From Chamaelirium japonicum (taxonomy: Eukaryota; Streptophyta; Magnoliopsida; Liliales; Melanthiaceae), in the NCBI GenBank assembly GCA_947650365.1, contig OX393549.1:92343081-92407080 (forward strand): DNA of 64,000 bases, written 5' to 3'. The notes beneath the pieces are model-generated. The model was not told the origin of the DNA. It did no database searches and was given only the letters and a program-made list of their open reading frames with translations. Both the position numbers and the translations under genes were made by a program. The first letter of the stretch is position 1. Each line of letters opens with the position of its first letter. This document shows, one piece after another, positions 46,195 to 58,900 of the stretch.

Positions 46195-48220
46195 AACACT
46201 TCTCTCATTTTCGAAAAGCCAAACGGCCCCAAAGAAGATGTCACTGACAAAAAAAAGCGACAGTGAATAGTAGTAGCAGCATCACAACAGCAAAATAGTA
46301 ACATTAGCACAGAGAAATCACCGCAGATGGTTGACAACAACGGCTAGAAATCCAATATCGGATAAGAACAGTGTCAAAAATTGTCCACCTGGTCTCTAAG
46401 CAACATCATAATAGGGATGTAGTTCCAATAACAGCAAAGCTCATAACATGATAGCATTAAAGTTTCAAACAACAGAATCACTCAATCACCAAATCCCTCA
46501 TAGTTGTGATATGCAAGGTTGGAACTTGGAACATACGCAATAGTGATTGGGAATCTGGGATCACACAAAAGGTGGCAAAGATCAAAATCACTTATACGCG
46601 GCTGCCAGATGTGGAGATCACACGCAAAGGGATTCTAAAATGCGTTGTTGTTGGATGTGTGGCTCGTAGACGGCTAGATTGTGCTTCAAATTGAAAGCTA
46701 GTATCTCTGGTCGGTTGGATATACGGTCCTTATTCTACGCCATGAGATAGAATAGAGGATTTGTTGAATGCGCGGCTCATGGACAACCTGGCTTAACCGT
46801 GAATCAAGAAGATTGAACTAGGCGATGAAAGGGATCGAGAGAAAAGAACAAAATGATCATCGTAGGGTGTTACAGAGGCCTTTGATGAAGTGGAAGGGCG
46901 GAGCCGTCACCACTCCCATCCCGACTAGTCAGCCACTCCGTTATTGCCCACTACCCCCATTTCGAACGCCCAGTCTCTCTATTACATAAAAGAAGTAGAG
47001 GCACTTGATGAAGGGGAAGGTGGATATGCATATCAAGTGTCATGACCACAGATCGGGGATTTAAGGTTGAGCAGTTCAAACATTCGGTATTGGTACGGAA
47101 GCAAGCAGGGACGTTGGTCGGTGGAACAGGTGACGATCGAAAAGAAAGAGGCGGCGTTGCAGCAAAACAACGCTCCGCATTAGGTTTCAGCAAACAGACT
47201 CGGGTCCATGCAACTAAAACAAAGCCCAAGGTTGGGTCCAATCCATGAAAGTTAAATGGATATCTAACTTACTCCCTCTTGGTGGTTGTGAGCAAGGTTT
47301 TAAATGTCGATTTCCATGTCGGTTTTTGTAAATCAAAAAAAAAAAAAATTATCGGATTTCGGTTAAATGTCGGTGGAAATTTTGTATTTTTTAAGGAAAT
47401 ATTTCGATGGAAATTCATTGGATTTTGATCAAATTTCGATCAATTCATGTTCAAATATCAGTAAAATGTTGTCTATTATGAAAAAAAATCAAAATTGAAA
47501 AAATATAATTTCTCACTGATAAAGATGAGTTTTATTTTACTAAAAAGATAAAATATTTCAGTGAAATTGTCTGGAAAAGAGACAAAATGTCGGATTTCGA
47601 TCAAATGTCGCTCATTTCGGCCGACATTTTGTTATGTCCGACGGAAATTTGATACTATTAAAAATTCAAAGGGGTGGAATATTAGTAGTCAAATTTTGGC
47701 CGACAAGTTAGCAAATATTAGTAGTCAAATTTCTGACAAGTTTGTGTCCCAAGATTTCGTATTTTGAGTATTGGAGGGGTTAGGACTTTGATTATTCCTA
47801 AGCTGTCTATTTATGGATGGGCCTTCCACCCCTTGTTAATCCATTGCTCATTGCTTATTGTACTACCGAGTTTCTGGGCTATGATTGCTCATTGCTTAAG
47901 CAGTCCTGTACATAGTTTTGGGCTGAACATGACTTGTTTAGCTGTTTTATCAATGATTCTACTCTCTTTTGCAATCACAGGTAAGTGTACTACCGAGTTT
48001 CATCCATAATGTGAGCTAAAATAATAAAGCCAATAATGATTAAATCCATATATAATGAAAAATGAAAAGTTAATGAGACTTATTTTCCTAGGTCCAACGT
48101 TGATGGCATCTCAGAATGAAACTAAATTGATAAACACTTAATTCAAAAATATTAAAAATATCGCTTGCAAAACTCATGCCAATTAATTCAAAAATAAGAA
48201 AAATGGCTACAAAATATTAC
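46195..48220. other. Intron 4 sequence; no gene seen
   Basis: 47290-47765 contains repeated ATTTCGGT/AAATGTCGG motifs in both orientations, possibly a decayed MITE. No TSD or gene was identified. Confidence 0.35.
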
Positions 48221-51200
48221 CTGATACCATATGCAAGTCGCAATCACAGGGATAAAGATGATGAAAACCTGCCATGCAACCTGCGACATGACTGCAATGA
48301 TTCCTAACAGTTGTATAATTGAAATACCAAATGACGTGATTTGGTAAGGAATATCTGTATCTACTTCATTTTGATCAGTCGATGCCTGAAACGGAAGGAT
48401 TGATTGTATATATGAATACCAAGTTTCTGAGAAAAATTATTGCTTTAGGGAAGAAAAAAAACGAAATCTTGTAGTCACTTACTCTATTAAGGATACGGCC
48501 GCTCGGAGTTGAGTCGAAGAAGGACATGGGAGCACGGAAAATGGACATATGCATCTTATAAAACAATTGTGTTGCTGTCTTATATCCAGCAGTAGCAACA
48601 AGCAGAGCTCTTACAAGGACAAAAACAGAACTTGCAAGAGCTAATGCAACATAGACATAGATAAGTGTCGATGAACTCACAGGAGGCTCCATGTCTTTCG
48701 ACACAGGAGCTGCCCAAGCCATCCAGTAATTGCTACCGATCTGAAGGACTTGAAAGATAATTTGAGCCAGCAGTATCATCGGCACAAGCGCTCCTTTGTA
48801 TGACATTGTAATGTATCTCCAGTAGACCCAAAACCCAACTTTGCCTTTCTCCCTCTCTTCTTCTTGAACAAGTTGTCCCTTCTGGGTGACTATTTCATCA
48901 TTTTTACTATATTCTGCGACTTTTGGATCTTCTTTGCTAAGAGCCACTGAGCTACTACCTGAATTACACGAACCATCTCCTATGGTGTTTGAACCGTCAG
49001 TAGTAGTAGCATGCTCCATTGAATCAAGTGTTGCCAAAGCACTCCTATGAGCACCAACCAGCTCCATAAAATCTGTTCCTGAATTCAGTAAGTCTGCATA
49101 CTTGCCTGCTTGTGTTATCCTTCCATCTTTCATCACCTAACAAACAACCGAGCAGTCGTTCTCTTATGCACTGATGAAGTGCACATGGAGGCAATTATAA
49201 TTGAAGAGAAAGAAACATAAATAGTAGCACTCACCAGGATAAGATCTGCAGAAGGTAAAAACTCCACCTGATGGGTGACATAGAACACCGTTTTCGAAGC
49301 TAATAGCCCGAGCAAACATTCCTGCCAAAGAAAGGCTGGCTGTCATAGTTTAAAGATGAATCACCTGAGATTTCCATATTATGTAATCAAGTACTGAGTG
49401 TATTGTCTGAAACCCTGGACAAGATTTAAGTAAGTTGGACAATGATAGGGAGTGATAATTAGATTGAGAATCGAAAGGTGAAAGTTCAGCTTCGTAACTA
49501 ATAAAAGTATAATAAAGATAGACATATTCTCTTGGGAATAATTGCTGAAAATTTTCATTATAAAGAAGTGAGTACCTTAAAGAGATGTGAACCGGTATGG
49601 GCATCAACAGCGCTAAATGGGTCATCAAAGAGAAAGATGTCTGCATCATGGTACAAAGCACGTGCAATCTGGATCCTTTGCTTCTGTCCTCCACTCAAGT
49701 TGATGCCTCTCTCTCCAATGACTGTCTGGTCCCCAAAGGGAAGAATCTCCAAGTCCTTCTTCAACGAGCATGCTTCAAGTACATTCTCATACTTCTCCAT
49801 GTCCAATTCCTTACCAAATAGTATGTTGTTTTGAATCTTGCCACTCTGTATCCAAGGCGATTGGGCAACATATGCTACAGTCCCGCACAACTCAATAGTT
49901 CCAGATACCTTCGGGACTTCACCTAATATGCAAGATAGCAAGCTTGTCTTACCAGAACCAACAGTTCCGCAAACAGCAACCCTCATGCCATGCAACGCTC
50001 GAAAATTCAAATCCTTCAACGTAGGAGATTCAGAAGAGAGATCCCAGGAGAAAGTTCCATTTCTAACTTCAATTGCAACCTCGGAACTACCCCTTGGGAG
50101 CTTCTGTACTCCGTCCGGCTGCAATTCCTCAAGGCAGAGGAATGAGGATATCCTGTCGAGAGAAACTTTAGTCTGAACAATCATTGCAATTGTGTCAGGA
50201 AGATTATAAATGGCTTCTTGCAACACCCTAAATGTTGCAAGCGCCGAAAGAACTTTCCCTGATTCTAACGGGATCCCCATGAGAATACAAGCTCCAAAGG
50301 TGGCCACCGCGACGAATGTAGGTGCACCCCAAAATACAAATGTTGCCATTACGGACGTATAGACATACTTCTTCAACCAAGTGGTCTCATTTTCCCTTAA
50401 TTTCATTATCTTGGACAAGAATTTCATCTCCCAGGCTTGTAGCTTGAGAATTCTCATGTTCCTTAAGATCTCTGAAGTAGCTTTCATCCTTATATCCTTG
50501 CACTCCATCATCTTTTCCTGGTAGTCCTCTTGCATCTTGCCCAAGGGAATATTAGCCAACATAAGAACAATAGTGGCTGCCAGAGCAGCAAGTGAAGCAA
50601 GCCCGAGAGTAGAATACAAGATCGACAAGGCGAGCGTGACTTGCAACGGAACCACCCACAGATCATGCATGCACCAACTGAAAAGCCCAACCCTATCGGC
50701 ATCGACCGACATGATATTTATAATCTCGCCACTCGTACAACCCTGCCTGGATCCGCCCGAGAGAGTAAGACCCTTCTGGTAGATCATAGAGACAAGGGAT
50801 GACCTGACCCTGATCCCAGCCTGCTGCAATCTGAAATACCAGTGCCTCTGCGAGAGGCACTCGAAAGCCTTTGCGACGATGAACACCAAAACCAAAACGT
50901 ACCCTTCGTTCGGAAATTTTTGATTCCCATTGAGGTATTGGACAAAGTAATCGATGAGGTAGGGGCCTACGTAAGTAGCCACCGTGTACACGAGCGCGAA
51001 AACGGCAGTTGAAAGGACCTGTTCCCATGTCGAGAATACTAAGGCCTTAGCCAGTTGGAAAGCACTAATTCCAAAGGTATACGACTGGAGCTTATCTCTG
51101 AAAACGGGGAATATGCCATTCACACTATCATTGGGAGCGAGCTGGGGTACATCATTGAGGTCTAGCGTCTTCTTATGACCGACGGAGAGCAAAGGAGCCA

Positions 51201-51951
51201 TCCAAGAGAAGGTAAGGACACTGAGAAACCCAGCATTCGCCAAAAGGGAGGAGCCATTTCGAATGGATGACCCATGGACACTCCCACCATTCAGGAGAGG
51301 CTCCTCAAGAAGAGGGCTATCCTCCGCGATCCTCTTCCCAAAGAACCCGGTATAACTAAGGATCAAACCGCAAAGAATCGACCCCAAGTCCAATACCCAC
51401 AAAGGGATCGCCCCATTTCCAACCTTTCTGTATTAGACAAAGTCCACAGCAAGGCAAGAACAGGACATCAGCAAGAAGAGAACCCACCAAACCCTCAGAA
51501 AGGCCGGGAATTTCTTCTCGCTTGAGCGACGGAATTCGACACGGAGATAAGCAGCGACAGCGAACCACGCAGCGGCTCCGATAGCCAAATCCAGCTCGAT
51601 GGCAACATGGTCATCAGACCACCAATCATGCACGTACCAGAAGTAGCTGAAGATGCACGAGAAGAGATGGAAGAGGCCCAAACCCAGGGTGGTGAAGAGG
51701 GCTAGTTTGTAATGCAAGAATCTACCGTTCTCCAGCCTCTCTTTGAAATTCCCAACCTTACACCTCCTAGCGACCCACAACAGAGACAAGGCAAGCAAGA
51801 GCAGGAGGTGGCACGAAGCAGAGAACCCATGAAGGATCATGGGTTTCGAGAGGAGCCCAGTACCACCATTCAGTCGGAAAGCAAAAGGGTGTAGTGAGGA
51901 GGAGTTGGGCGTACCATGGATCGCTGCTGCTTGGAATTGGAAAGCGCCCAT
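48221..51951 (-). CDS. ABCC: ABCC exons 1-4 (TMD0, TMD1, NBD1, linker, start of TMD2)
   Basis: Exon 1 (51951-49576) starts at an ATG giving MGAFQFQAAAIHG. An upstream in-frame extension to 52074 has no family support. It encodes TMD0, TMD1 and most of NBD1 and carries the TAA at 51435-51433. It ends GSHLFK|GTACTC. Exon 2 (49321-49235) encodes ECLLGLLASKTVFYVTHQVE, the NBD1 H-loop with His. Exon 3 (49136-48483) encodes the charged linker and first TMD2 helices, ending GRILNR|GTAAGT. Exon 4 (48385-48221) starts ASTDQNEVDTDIP and ends at CAG|GTAATA. All four are phase 0 at both ends. Confidence 0.9.
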
Positions 51952-52025
51952 CACTGCTGCTGCTTCTTGTTGATCTCTCCAATGATGGGTTGTCCTCGGC
52001 TTCTCTGATTGGAACGGAGGAGGGG

Positions 52026-52033
52026 TTTTAAAA
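52026..52033 (-). promoter_or_regulatory. Possible TATA-like element of the ABCC gene
   Basis: TTTTAAAA, 75 bp upstream of the ABCC start codon, in an otherwise GC-rich stretch. Short leader length and lack of other elements make this tentative. Confidence 0.2.
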
Positions 52034-52420
52034 GGGGCAGCATCGAGGAGTTCGCGCGATGTTGGCGGGGGCAACGGGGACCGGGGTCAAAGGAAAGGAG
52101 GCTCCTTGGAGAGCACGAGGCGCAGCGAATCCTTTGTACCTCTAAACCGTAAACAGCTCTCGAATCGGTGGGTCAAAGGAGGGTCCTTGGAGAATGGAGA
52201 GCCAGGTAAGATCATGGGCCCATCAAATCCTCGAACCATAGCTAGGGTTTTGTGCCTCTAATCCATCTCATTCAATCGGATGGTGATGGTGGGACCCACA
52301 GTACAGTAACGAATAGTGGGCCACATGGTTGCCTGCTACATGGACTTGGGTGTCAGGGTGGGTTCCTGGTTTTTACTTTGATTTTCTTTTGGGCGAAGCT
52401 AGGCTTTGCTGACCTCGGAA

Positions 52421-52748
52421 TAGGGATGGCAACAGTGTAGTTTAAAATCGAAAACCACATAAAACCGTACCGTACGGTGCGGTTTTGATTTATCAAAATA
52501 TAAAACTGTCACGGTGCAATGCGGTTTTGGTTTTCGGTTTCGGTATAGCGGTACGGTTTCGGTTTTGATCAAAACCTCACCGTTTAGACCATTCCAGTGA
52601 TAAACCGTGGTGCACCGCATCAGATGGTACAGTTTCGATTTTACATAAAGGTACACTATCACGATGCGGTGCGGTTTTGGAGTGGCGGTTCGGAATTGCG
52701 GTGCGGTTTCGATTTTACCCAACCGATACCACACCGTTGTCGTCCCTT
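52421..52748. mobile_element. hAT-type MITE upstream of the ABCC gene
   Basis: The left end TAGGGATGGCAACAGTG pairs with a right end whose complement reads AAGGGACGACAACGGTG. The TSD is CCTCGGAA (52413-52420) versus CCTTGGAA (52749-52756), one transition. The interior is full of GCGGTTTTGG/AAAACCGC motifs. It lies about 470 bp upstream of the ABCC start. Confidence 0.75.
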
Positions 52749-52756
52749 CCTTGGAA

Positions 52757-53441
52757 AGCTTTAAATGCTACTTGAACATACAATGGAACATACAAACGCA
52801 CATTCTAAGTATGGTCGCTTGGATTGCCTACTGCCTAGTAGGAACCTTAATTTCAAAAACATCTTCTAGTACTGAAAGATAATTTTGTTGAATACAAAGA
52901 TGTATTACTAATAAAGATTATGCATAACTTGAGTTATTAAAGTTTGAACACATGATTCACTAAAGATTCAACAGAGATCTAACTTAGCATGCTTCATTTT
53001 CAATCAAATGGTTTTGACCTCTTAATTTATTTTGTTTTTTTCCATCTATATATGTTTCTAAGCATTTATAATTGGGCAACACGACCAACCCATCCATTTT
53101 TTTGCAAATTGAGCAACCCCAGGAACCCGAACGGGCATGCACGGGTTAGGCTTCCATGGGTTCCACAAGCAAAACGGGTTAAGATGTGAGTAGGTTGGGT
53201 TGGGCATGGGTAGACCCTTCAACTCACTCAACCCGTCCAAGTCCCATCCCTATTGGAAACGCTTACTACCCACTTGACCCGATCTCATTAGATCACCCTT
53301 CACCCAATTATGCAAACAAACATTGGGCCACATCAATAAAACCCAAAATCAGGCTAGGTTTCGCTCAATTATTGATCGAACGGTCTCTTACCGAGCTTGA
53401 TATTGAATTCCAAAATCAGTCAAAAGCATTGACTATATATG
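52757..53441. other. No gene seen; CCAACCC/GGGTTGG-rich remnant
   Basis: 53080-53250 has repeated GGGTTGGG and CAACCCGTCC motifs like the interior of the MITEs elsewhere in the window, but no boundaries could be set. Confidence 0.35.
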
Positions 53442-54127
53442 TGTAGACACACAAATTGTGTCTAACCCGAACCCGACTTGCGTGCACCTACGTGGATGCA
53501 AACTCGACATGCGCTCGGACCCGGACCCCGACTCGCATGCCCCTACGCGGATGCAAACCCGACGCGCACCACGACTCGGACCTGACTCGCGCCCAACAAG
53601 AAGCCGGGTGGGCCCATCCTCAAGTAGGGCCCACCCGGCCCCTACTAAGGATCCGAACCCCATGTGGGGGAGGGGGGCCGACCCCTACTAAGGATCCGGA
53701 CCCCCCCCCCCCCCATGGGGAGGCCGGCCTTGCAAGGAAAAAGAAAAGAAAGGAAAGAAAAGAAAAGGAAAGAAAAGAAAAGGAAAAAGAAAAGAAAGGA
53801 AGGAAAAGAAAAGGAAAGAAAAGAAAGAAAAGGAAAGAACTACCGCCATGCGCGGGGGGAGGCTGCGCATGACGTCTACCCACACGTGGATCTGCGCCGA
53901 TCCCTCGATCCGACGGACAAGAAGAAGAGTCGGGTCGCCTTCGATTTTATGTGCAAGATTCCAGATGAATCCAAAAATGATTGAGCCATAATTACCCCGC
54001 CAGAAAAGGAAAACAAATAAAGTGGTATTCCCCTTATCAATGGATGAATAAATCCTGGGTAATTATGGGGGAGATATTAAAGGGATTTAAAATAAACTTC
54101 CCATATCTTTCCCCTCCCCCCTCCACC

Positions 54128-54135
54128 TATAAATA
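54128..54135 (+). promoter_or_regulatory. TATA box in the Tat-like LTR
   Basis: TATAAATA followed by a purine-rich leader, in the expected U3 position. Confidence 0.6.
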
Positions 54136-54171
54136 GAGGGGGAGGGGGGAAGGCTCAAAGGTCGGATGGCA

Positions 54172-55000
54172 AGGCGAAGAAGCTCTGCAGAAGAGGAGAC
54201 GCGCTCTTCATCGACCCAAGGCTTCACGAGACACGAGCAAGCCTGTCCCTTCGGGATCGGCTTAGTCCATTGAAAGCCCTCATCAACGTGAAGACCCTTG
54301 CACAAGAAGATCAAGCCTTCGACTCCGTGCACGAAGAAGAAAGCTCGGAGAAGAAGACCCTTCGACTCCGAAGACGCCAGAAGCAAAGGCCGGAGAAGAA
54401 GATCGGAGCGGCACTACCCCGTCGTCTCCAACAAGCCTTCGACTCCGATCAAGCTCAAAAGCCCGGAGAAGAAGAATGAAGCGGCGCTACACCCGTTATC
54501 TTCAACAAAGCCTTCAACTCTGATTACGTCGAATACGCCCGGAGAAGAAGCCGACGCCATAACCATCGCCAGGTCGAAGAGGTCGAAGATTGAAGACAAA
54601 GCAAGGAAGCTCTGCAGAAAAGGAGACGCTTCTTCATCGACCCAAGGCTTCACGAGGCATGGGCAAGCCTGTCCCTTCGGGATCGGCTTAGTCCATTGAA
54701 AGCCCTCATCAACGTGAAGACCCTTGCACAAGAAGATCAAGACTTCGACCCCGTGCACGAAGAAGAAAGCTCGGAGAAGAAGACCCTTCGACTCCGAAGA
54801 CGCCAGAAGCAAAGGCCGGAGAAGAAGCTCGGAGCGGCACTACCCCGTCGGCTCCAACAAACCCTCAACTCCGATCAAGCTCCAAAGCCCGGAGAAGAGG
54901 AACGAAGCGTCATCAACCCATCGCCTTCGACAAACGTCTGCTCCATCCACGAAGAAGAAAGCCTGGAGAAGACTACCTGAAGCGTCGCTACACCCGTCGT
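54172..55000 (+). repeat. Direct duplication inside the LTR, period about 426 bp
   Basis: The segment with CCCTTCGGGATCGGCTTAG and CTCATCAACGTGAAGACCC occurs at about 54250-54300 and again 426 bp later, with the surrounding AGAAGCTCGGAGAAGAAG blocks. Confidence 0.85.
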
Positions 55001-55850
55001 CTTCGAAGCAAAGCCGACGCTACAACCGTCGCACGGAGATCAGTGCTACCCCCACTATCTTCAAAAGCATTCTTCGACTCCGATCACGCCAAAGAAGCCG
55101 GGAGAAGAAGAGAAGTCCAACCGACACTCAAACCATCGAAGCACCGAAGAAGTAGCCCGTCATTCGAGAAGAAGACCGAGTTGATGCTGAAGCTAAAGCC
55201 CACGCAAGAAGCCAAAGCAAAAGCCCTGGTAAAGCCCGCGCCAAAGCAACGCAAATGCCAAAGCCAAGCGACTACGCCGGTCTCGAGCAAAAGCACCGCA
55301 TGTTCTAGCCGATACGACGCGAAGTCCGGAAGAACGAAAGCATCGCAAGTCTCCCCCGTCTACGTCCAAGTGCAAGCGCCAAAGCAAAGCAAAAGCCAGA
55401 GCCACGTCCAAGCCAAGCTAAAGCCGAAAGTCGAAGCCAAAGCCGACGCTAAAAGCACGATCGACGTCGCGAACCGACGATCAAGGATACCGAGGTCAAG
55501 CAAGGAGTGAGGAAGACACGAAGACCGAGGAACGAAGCCGAAGACCCTCTAGCCGAGAAAGCACGAAGCACGGAAGGGACAAAAGCCACGGCGGACACTC
55601 CTTAGCCTCTCAAAAAACCCTCACCCTGTAAAGACCTCTGTCCTGGGTAACCCCTTCAAAGCTCTCACACGAACACCACGTGGAGACTCGGATTAAAGGG
55701 ACCCTCCAGAGGATCTCTCCCACAATCCCCTGATCAATACTCGCCGCACCCGGACTCGTCAACCCCGAGCCACCCGGGTCCCAGCCACCCTTGTAATCTT
55801 GTTTTGTGCAATAAAGACGACCCGCATCTTTTTTTGTGCATACAGATTTC

Positions 55851-55868
55851 TGGCACGCCCGATGGGAC
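55851..55868 (+). other. Probable primer-binding site of the Tat-like element
   Basis: TGGCACGCCCGATGGGAC, six bases after the LTR end. It begins with TGG as primer sites do. It is not the initiator-Met sequence; the tRNA was not identified. Confidence 0.5.
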
Positions 55869-55916
55869 ATCCTTTCCTTTCATCCGTACGGTTGAAGAAG
55901 TCATTCCAAGTTCGCA

Positions 55917-58900
55917 ATGGCCGGGACAAGCAACGATGCGTTTGCTCCAAGCCTTTCACCGATCGCCGAGTCTCCTCTACTCCGACACGGTGATCCAGTA
56001 AATCCGGAGGGTAATGCTCCCCCGATGGTACGCGTCTACACTCGGCGTACTCGAACTCTTGTGGATATCTTCATGCCAGAAACTACTGCCGAAGATGCTC
56101 GCCAAAATACCGACGAGGCATTGGTACATGAAGAAACAAGCCTCGATCCTGGAGTCCATGTCCAGAAGTTTGGGGAGGACCAGCCCCAACCCCGAGCCCG
56201 GTCGGGTTCTCCAGCGGAAGTTGCACCTCCTCTGCAGGGGGCAAACATCAATCATCAACAAGAAGCAAGTCGGCGTAACTACGTCTCCGACGACGACGAC
56301 AAGGATGCTAGCATGCAACATCGAGACATCCTCCGTCACCATCCTCCGTCCGCTCTTCAGCTCCAAGTCATGCAGATGAACGAGCACATGGCACAGATTA
56401 CTCGGCTGATGGAGGAGAAGGATTGTCACATCAATACTTTGCTTCAGAAGCTAAGCGCAAGGGATGCTGCGACAAACGATCAACCCCTTGCTTCTCCAGT
56501 AGCCGCTCCAGCTCCGTCCTCAACTCCCGCTCTTGCAGAGGTAGTTCCAACAATTCAAGCGGCTACGCCAGCACTCTCATCAGTTCCTGTTACGGTGGAA
56601 GTCGTCCCCCCAGCGCCAGCCTCGGTGGCCACACAACCTTCGGCAACAGCAACGATGAATGCTCAGCAAGTCCAAGCGTTGGTAGCCGACATGATGCGCT
56701 CCCACGGCAGTGGCCTTCCTCCAATCACGGCGGCATACTCGAAGCCCTATACCGCAAGGATCCAGCAGCTACGCTTCCCAGTCGGATTCCAGCCACCAAA
56801 GTTCCAGCACTTCGACGGAACGGGAAATCCAACACAGCACGTTGCTCACTTCATCGAAACTTGTAACAATGCCGGCACATATGGCGACGAGATGGTGAAA
56901 CAGTTCGTCCGCACCCTCAAAGGTAATGCATTTGACTGGTACATTGATCTTCCTCCAGGAACCATCGACAGCTGGGATCAGATGGAGAGGGAGTTCCTCA
57001 ACTGCTTCTACAGCACCAGACGCACCGTCAGCATGACTGAACTCACCGCCGTCAAGCAAAGGAAAGACGAGCCGGTGATCGACTACATCGACAGATGGAG
57101 GAACCTCGCGTTGAATTCACGGGACCGCTTGTCTGAAGACTCGGCCATCGAGATATGCACCCAAGGCATGCACTGGGGCCTGCTTTACATCCTCAAAGGT
57201 ATCAAGCCTCGGTCTATCGAAGAACTCGCGACTCGGGCTCACGACATGGAACTTAGCCTAGCAAGCCACGAGGACTCGAAGAACAAAGACTTCTTGAAGG
57301 TGGAGAAGAAGGACAAACCATCGGCACCGAAACCGAAACAAGTCAATGTTGTGGACGTCGCCTCAACCTCCAAGCCGCTTAAGATCGGTGGCAAGACGGA
57401 TCAGAAGAAGGAAGTCGCCATACCGCCGCCTCCGCCGCCAAGACAAAGGATGACTCTCGAGGAGCTCGAAGCCAAGGAGTACCCCTTCCCAGACTCGGAA
57501 GTCTCCTCCATATTCGACCAACTGCTGCAAGAGAAGATAATAGAGCTCCCTCCTTCGAAGAGGCCCGAGCAGATGCATCGCGTCGACGACCCTCTCTTCT
57601 GCAAATACCACCGGGTGGTAAGTCACCCCATCGAAAGATACTTCGTCTTCAAGGAAAGAATAATGGTGCTCGCAAAGCAAGGAAAGATAGAGATTGACTC
57701 CGGAGAGGTCGCTACGGCCAATATGACATCCATCACCTTCGGTTCCTTCTCGTCGGTACTCATTGCTGCGCGACGAAGCACGCCCAAATTGTGCATCAAC
57801 CGTCAAAGGCCAACCGCTAAGTCAATTTCTCAGTCGAGAGTCTCAAAGCGATGTCAACGTACTCCTGCGCTCACCAAGGAAGAAACGCCGCTGTCCTGGG
57901 GGCAACCATCGCTCATGCCAGCACCTCTTCCAAACAATGCTACATCCCAACGAGCGCTCCAAAGGAGATACGAGCAAGGAGATCCAGAAGTCGGTCTGTT
58001 GGGCCAGCCTTCAGGGAAGTTTGACTATTACGTCCTCTACTCAAGGCCTCCGTCCGTTTCAATCGACGAAATCAAGCCCACCGGCTAGGGATCGGAAGAC
58101 GATCCAGTGGAGCTTCAGAAAGAGCAAGTCCCTTCCAGTCGAGCTACGTCCCAATGCGCTCTCCGGAAAAGATACGAGCAGGGAGATCCAGAAGTCAGTC
58201 TGCTGGGCCAGCCTTCGAGGAAGTTCGACTATTATGTCCTCTACTCAAAGCCTCCATCTGTTTCGATTGAAGAAATCGAACCCACCGGCTGGGGATCGGA
58301 AGACGAGCCAGTAGAGCCTCCGGAAGAACAAGTGTCTCTAAGGGAACCAGTTACCGCTGCCAATCATTATCTTAGCGGGAGAGAATCCACCGACGAAGAG
58401 GCATGGGTCATGCTACCCCGGCGACGAAGGCCATGACAAGAAAGGCAACAGAAGCAAGACCGTGTGATGGGGAGATTTCCAGAACGTCGAACCTACAAGA
58501 AGAAAAGTAAGACTCCAGGAAGGAAGGCATTCAAAGTGCCGCCAGCAAGCCGAAACGATCTCCTCCAGCAAAGCCTTCCAGAACCCACAACGCTGCAAGA
58601 ATTCTTCCCGGATCACTTCCTCCCAGTCGATCAGCACATCACGGTGTCTTGTTGCATGGTCGAAGTTCATAAGGCGTCGGAAGGAAAGGACGAAAGCGAA
58701 ACTTCTGAAGAAGGCGACTCCACCGAGAAGGGAGACGATTTCGACCAAGGAGGCACTGCCTCTCATGACGAGGCAATCCTGCACTTGCCACTCGTAGAAG
58801 CTTTGCATCTTCCAAAGAAGGCTCGCCTGGCAATGGCTGCAGCTTTGGCCGCCCCAGACAGCTACAAGAGGAAAAGGAAGGATGACAAGAAGGGCAAAAC

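Larger units (their letters stand above)
53442..55844 (+). repeat. 5' LTR of the Tat-like element
   Basis: Starts TGTAGACACACAAATTGTG and ends GTGCATACA. It contains a purine tract (53735-53840), a TATA box (TATAAATA, 54128-54135), a 426-bp direct duplication (54172-55000) and a polyadenylation signal AATAAA (55810-55815). The start is inferred from the TGTAGACAC motif; the partner LTR lies outside the window. Confidence 0.6.

Noticed and set aside
51952..52074. Upstream extension of ABCC exon 1 by 41 codons
   Set aside because: Non-hydrophobic, Pro-rich and unlike any ABCC N-terminus; the ATG at 51951 gives the expected short lead before the first helix.
53456..53984. Lys/Glu-rich and Phe/Leu-rich frames near 53.7 kb
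   Set aside because: They come from the GAAAA/GGAAA purine tract of the Tat-like LTR.
54270..55510. Several Lys/Ser-rich frames of 69-155 codons
   Set aside because: They are inside the non-coding LTR, duplicated with the 426-bp repeat, and overlap in different frames.
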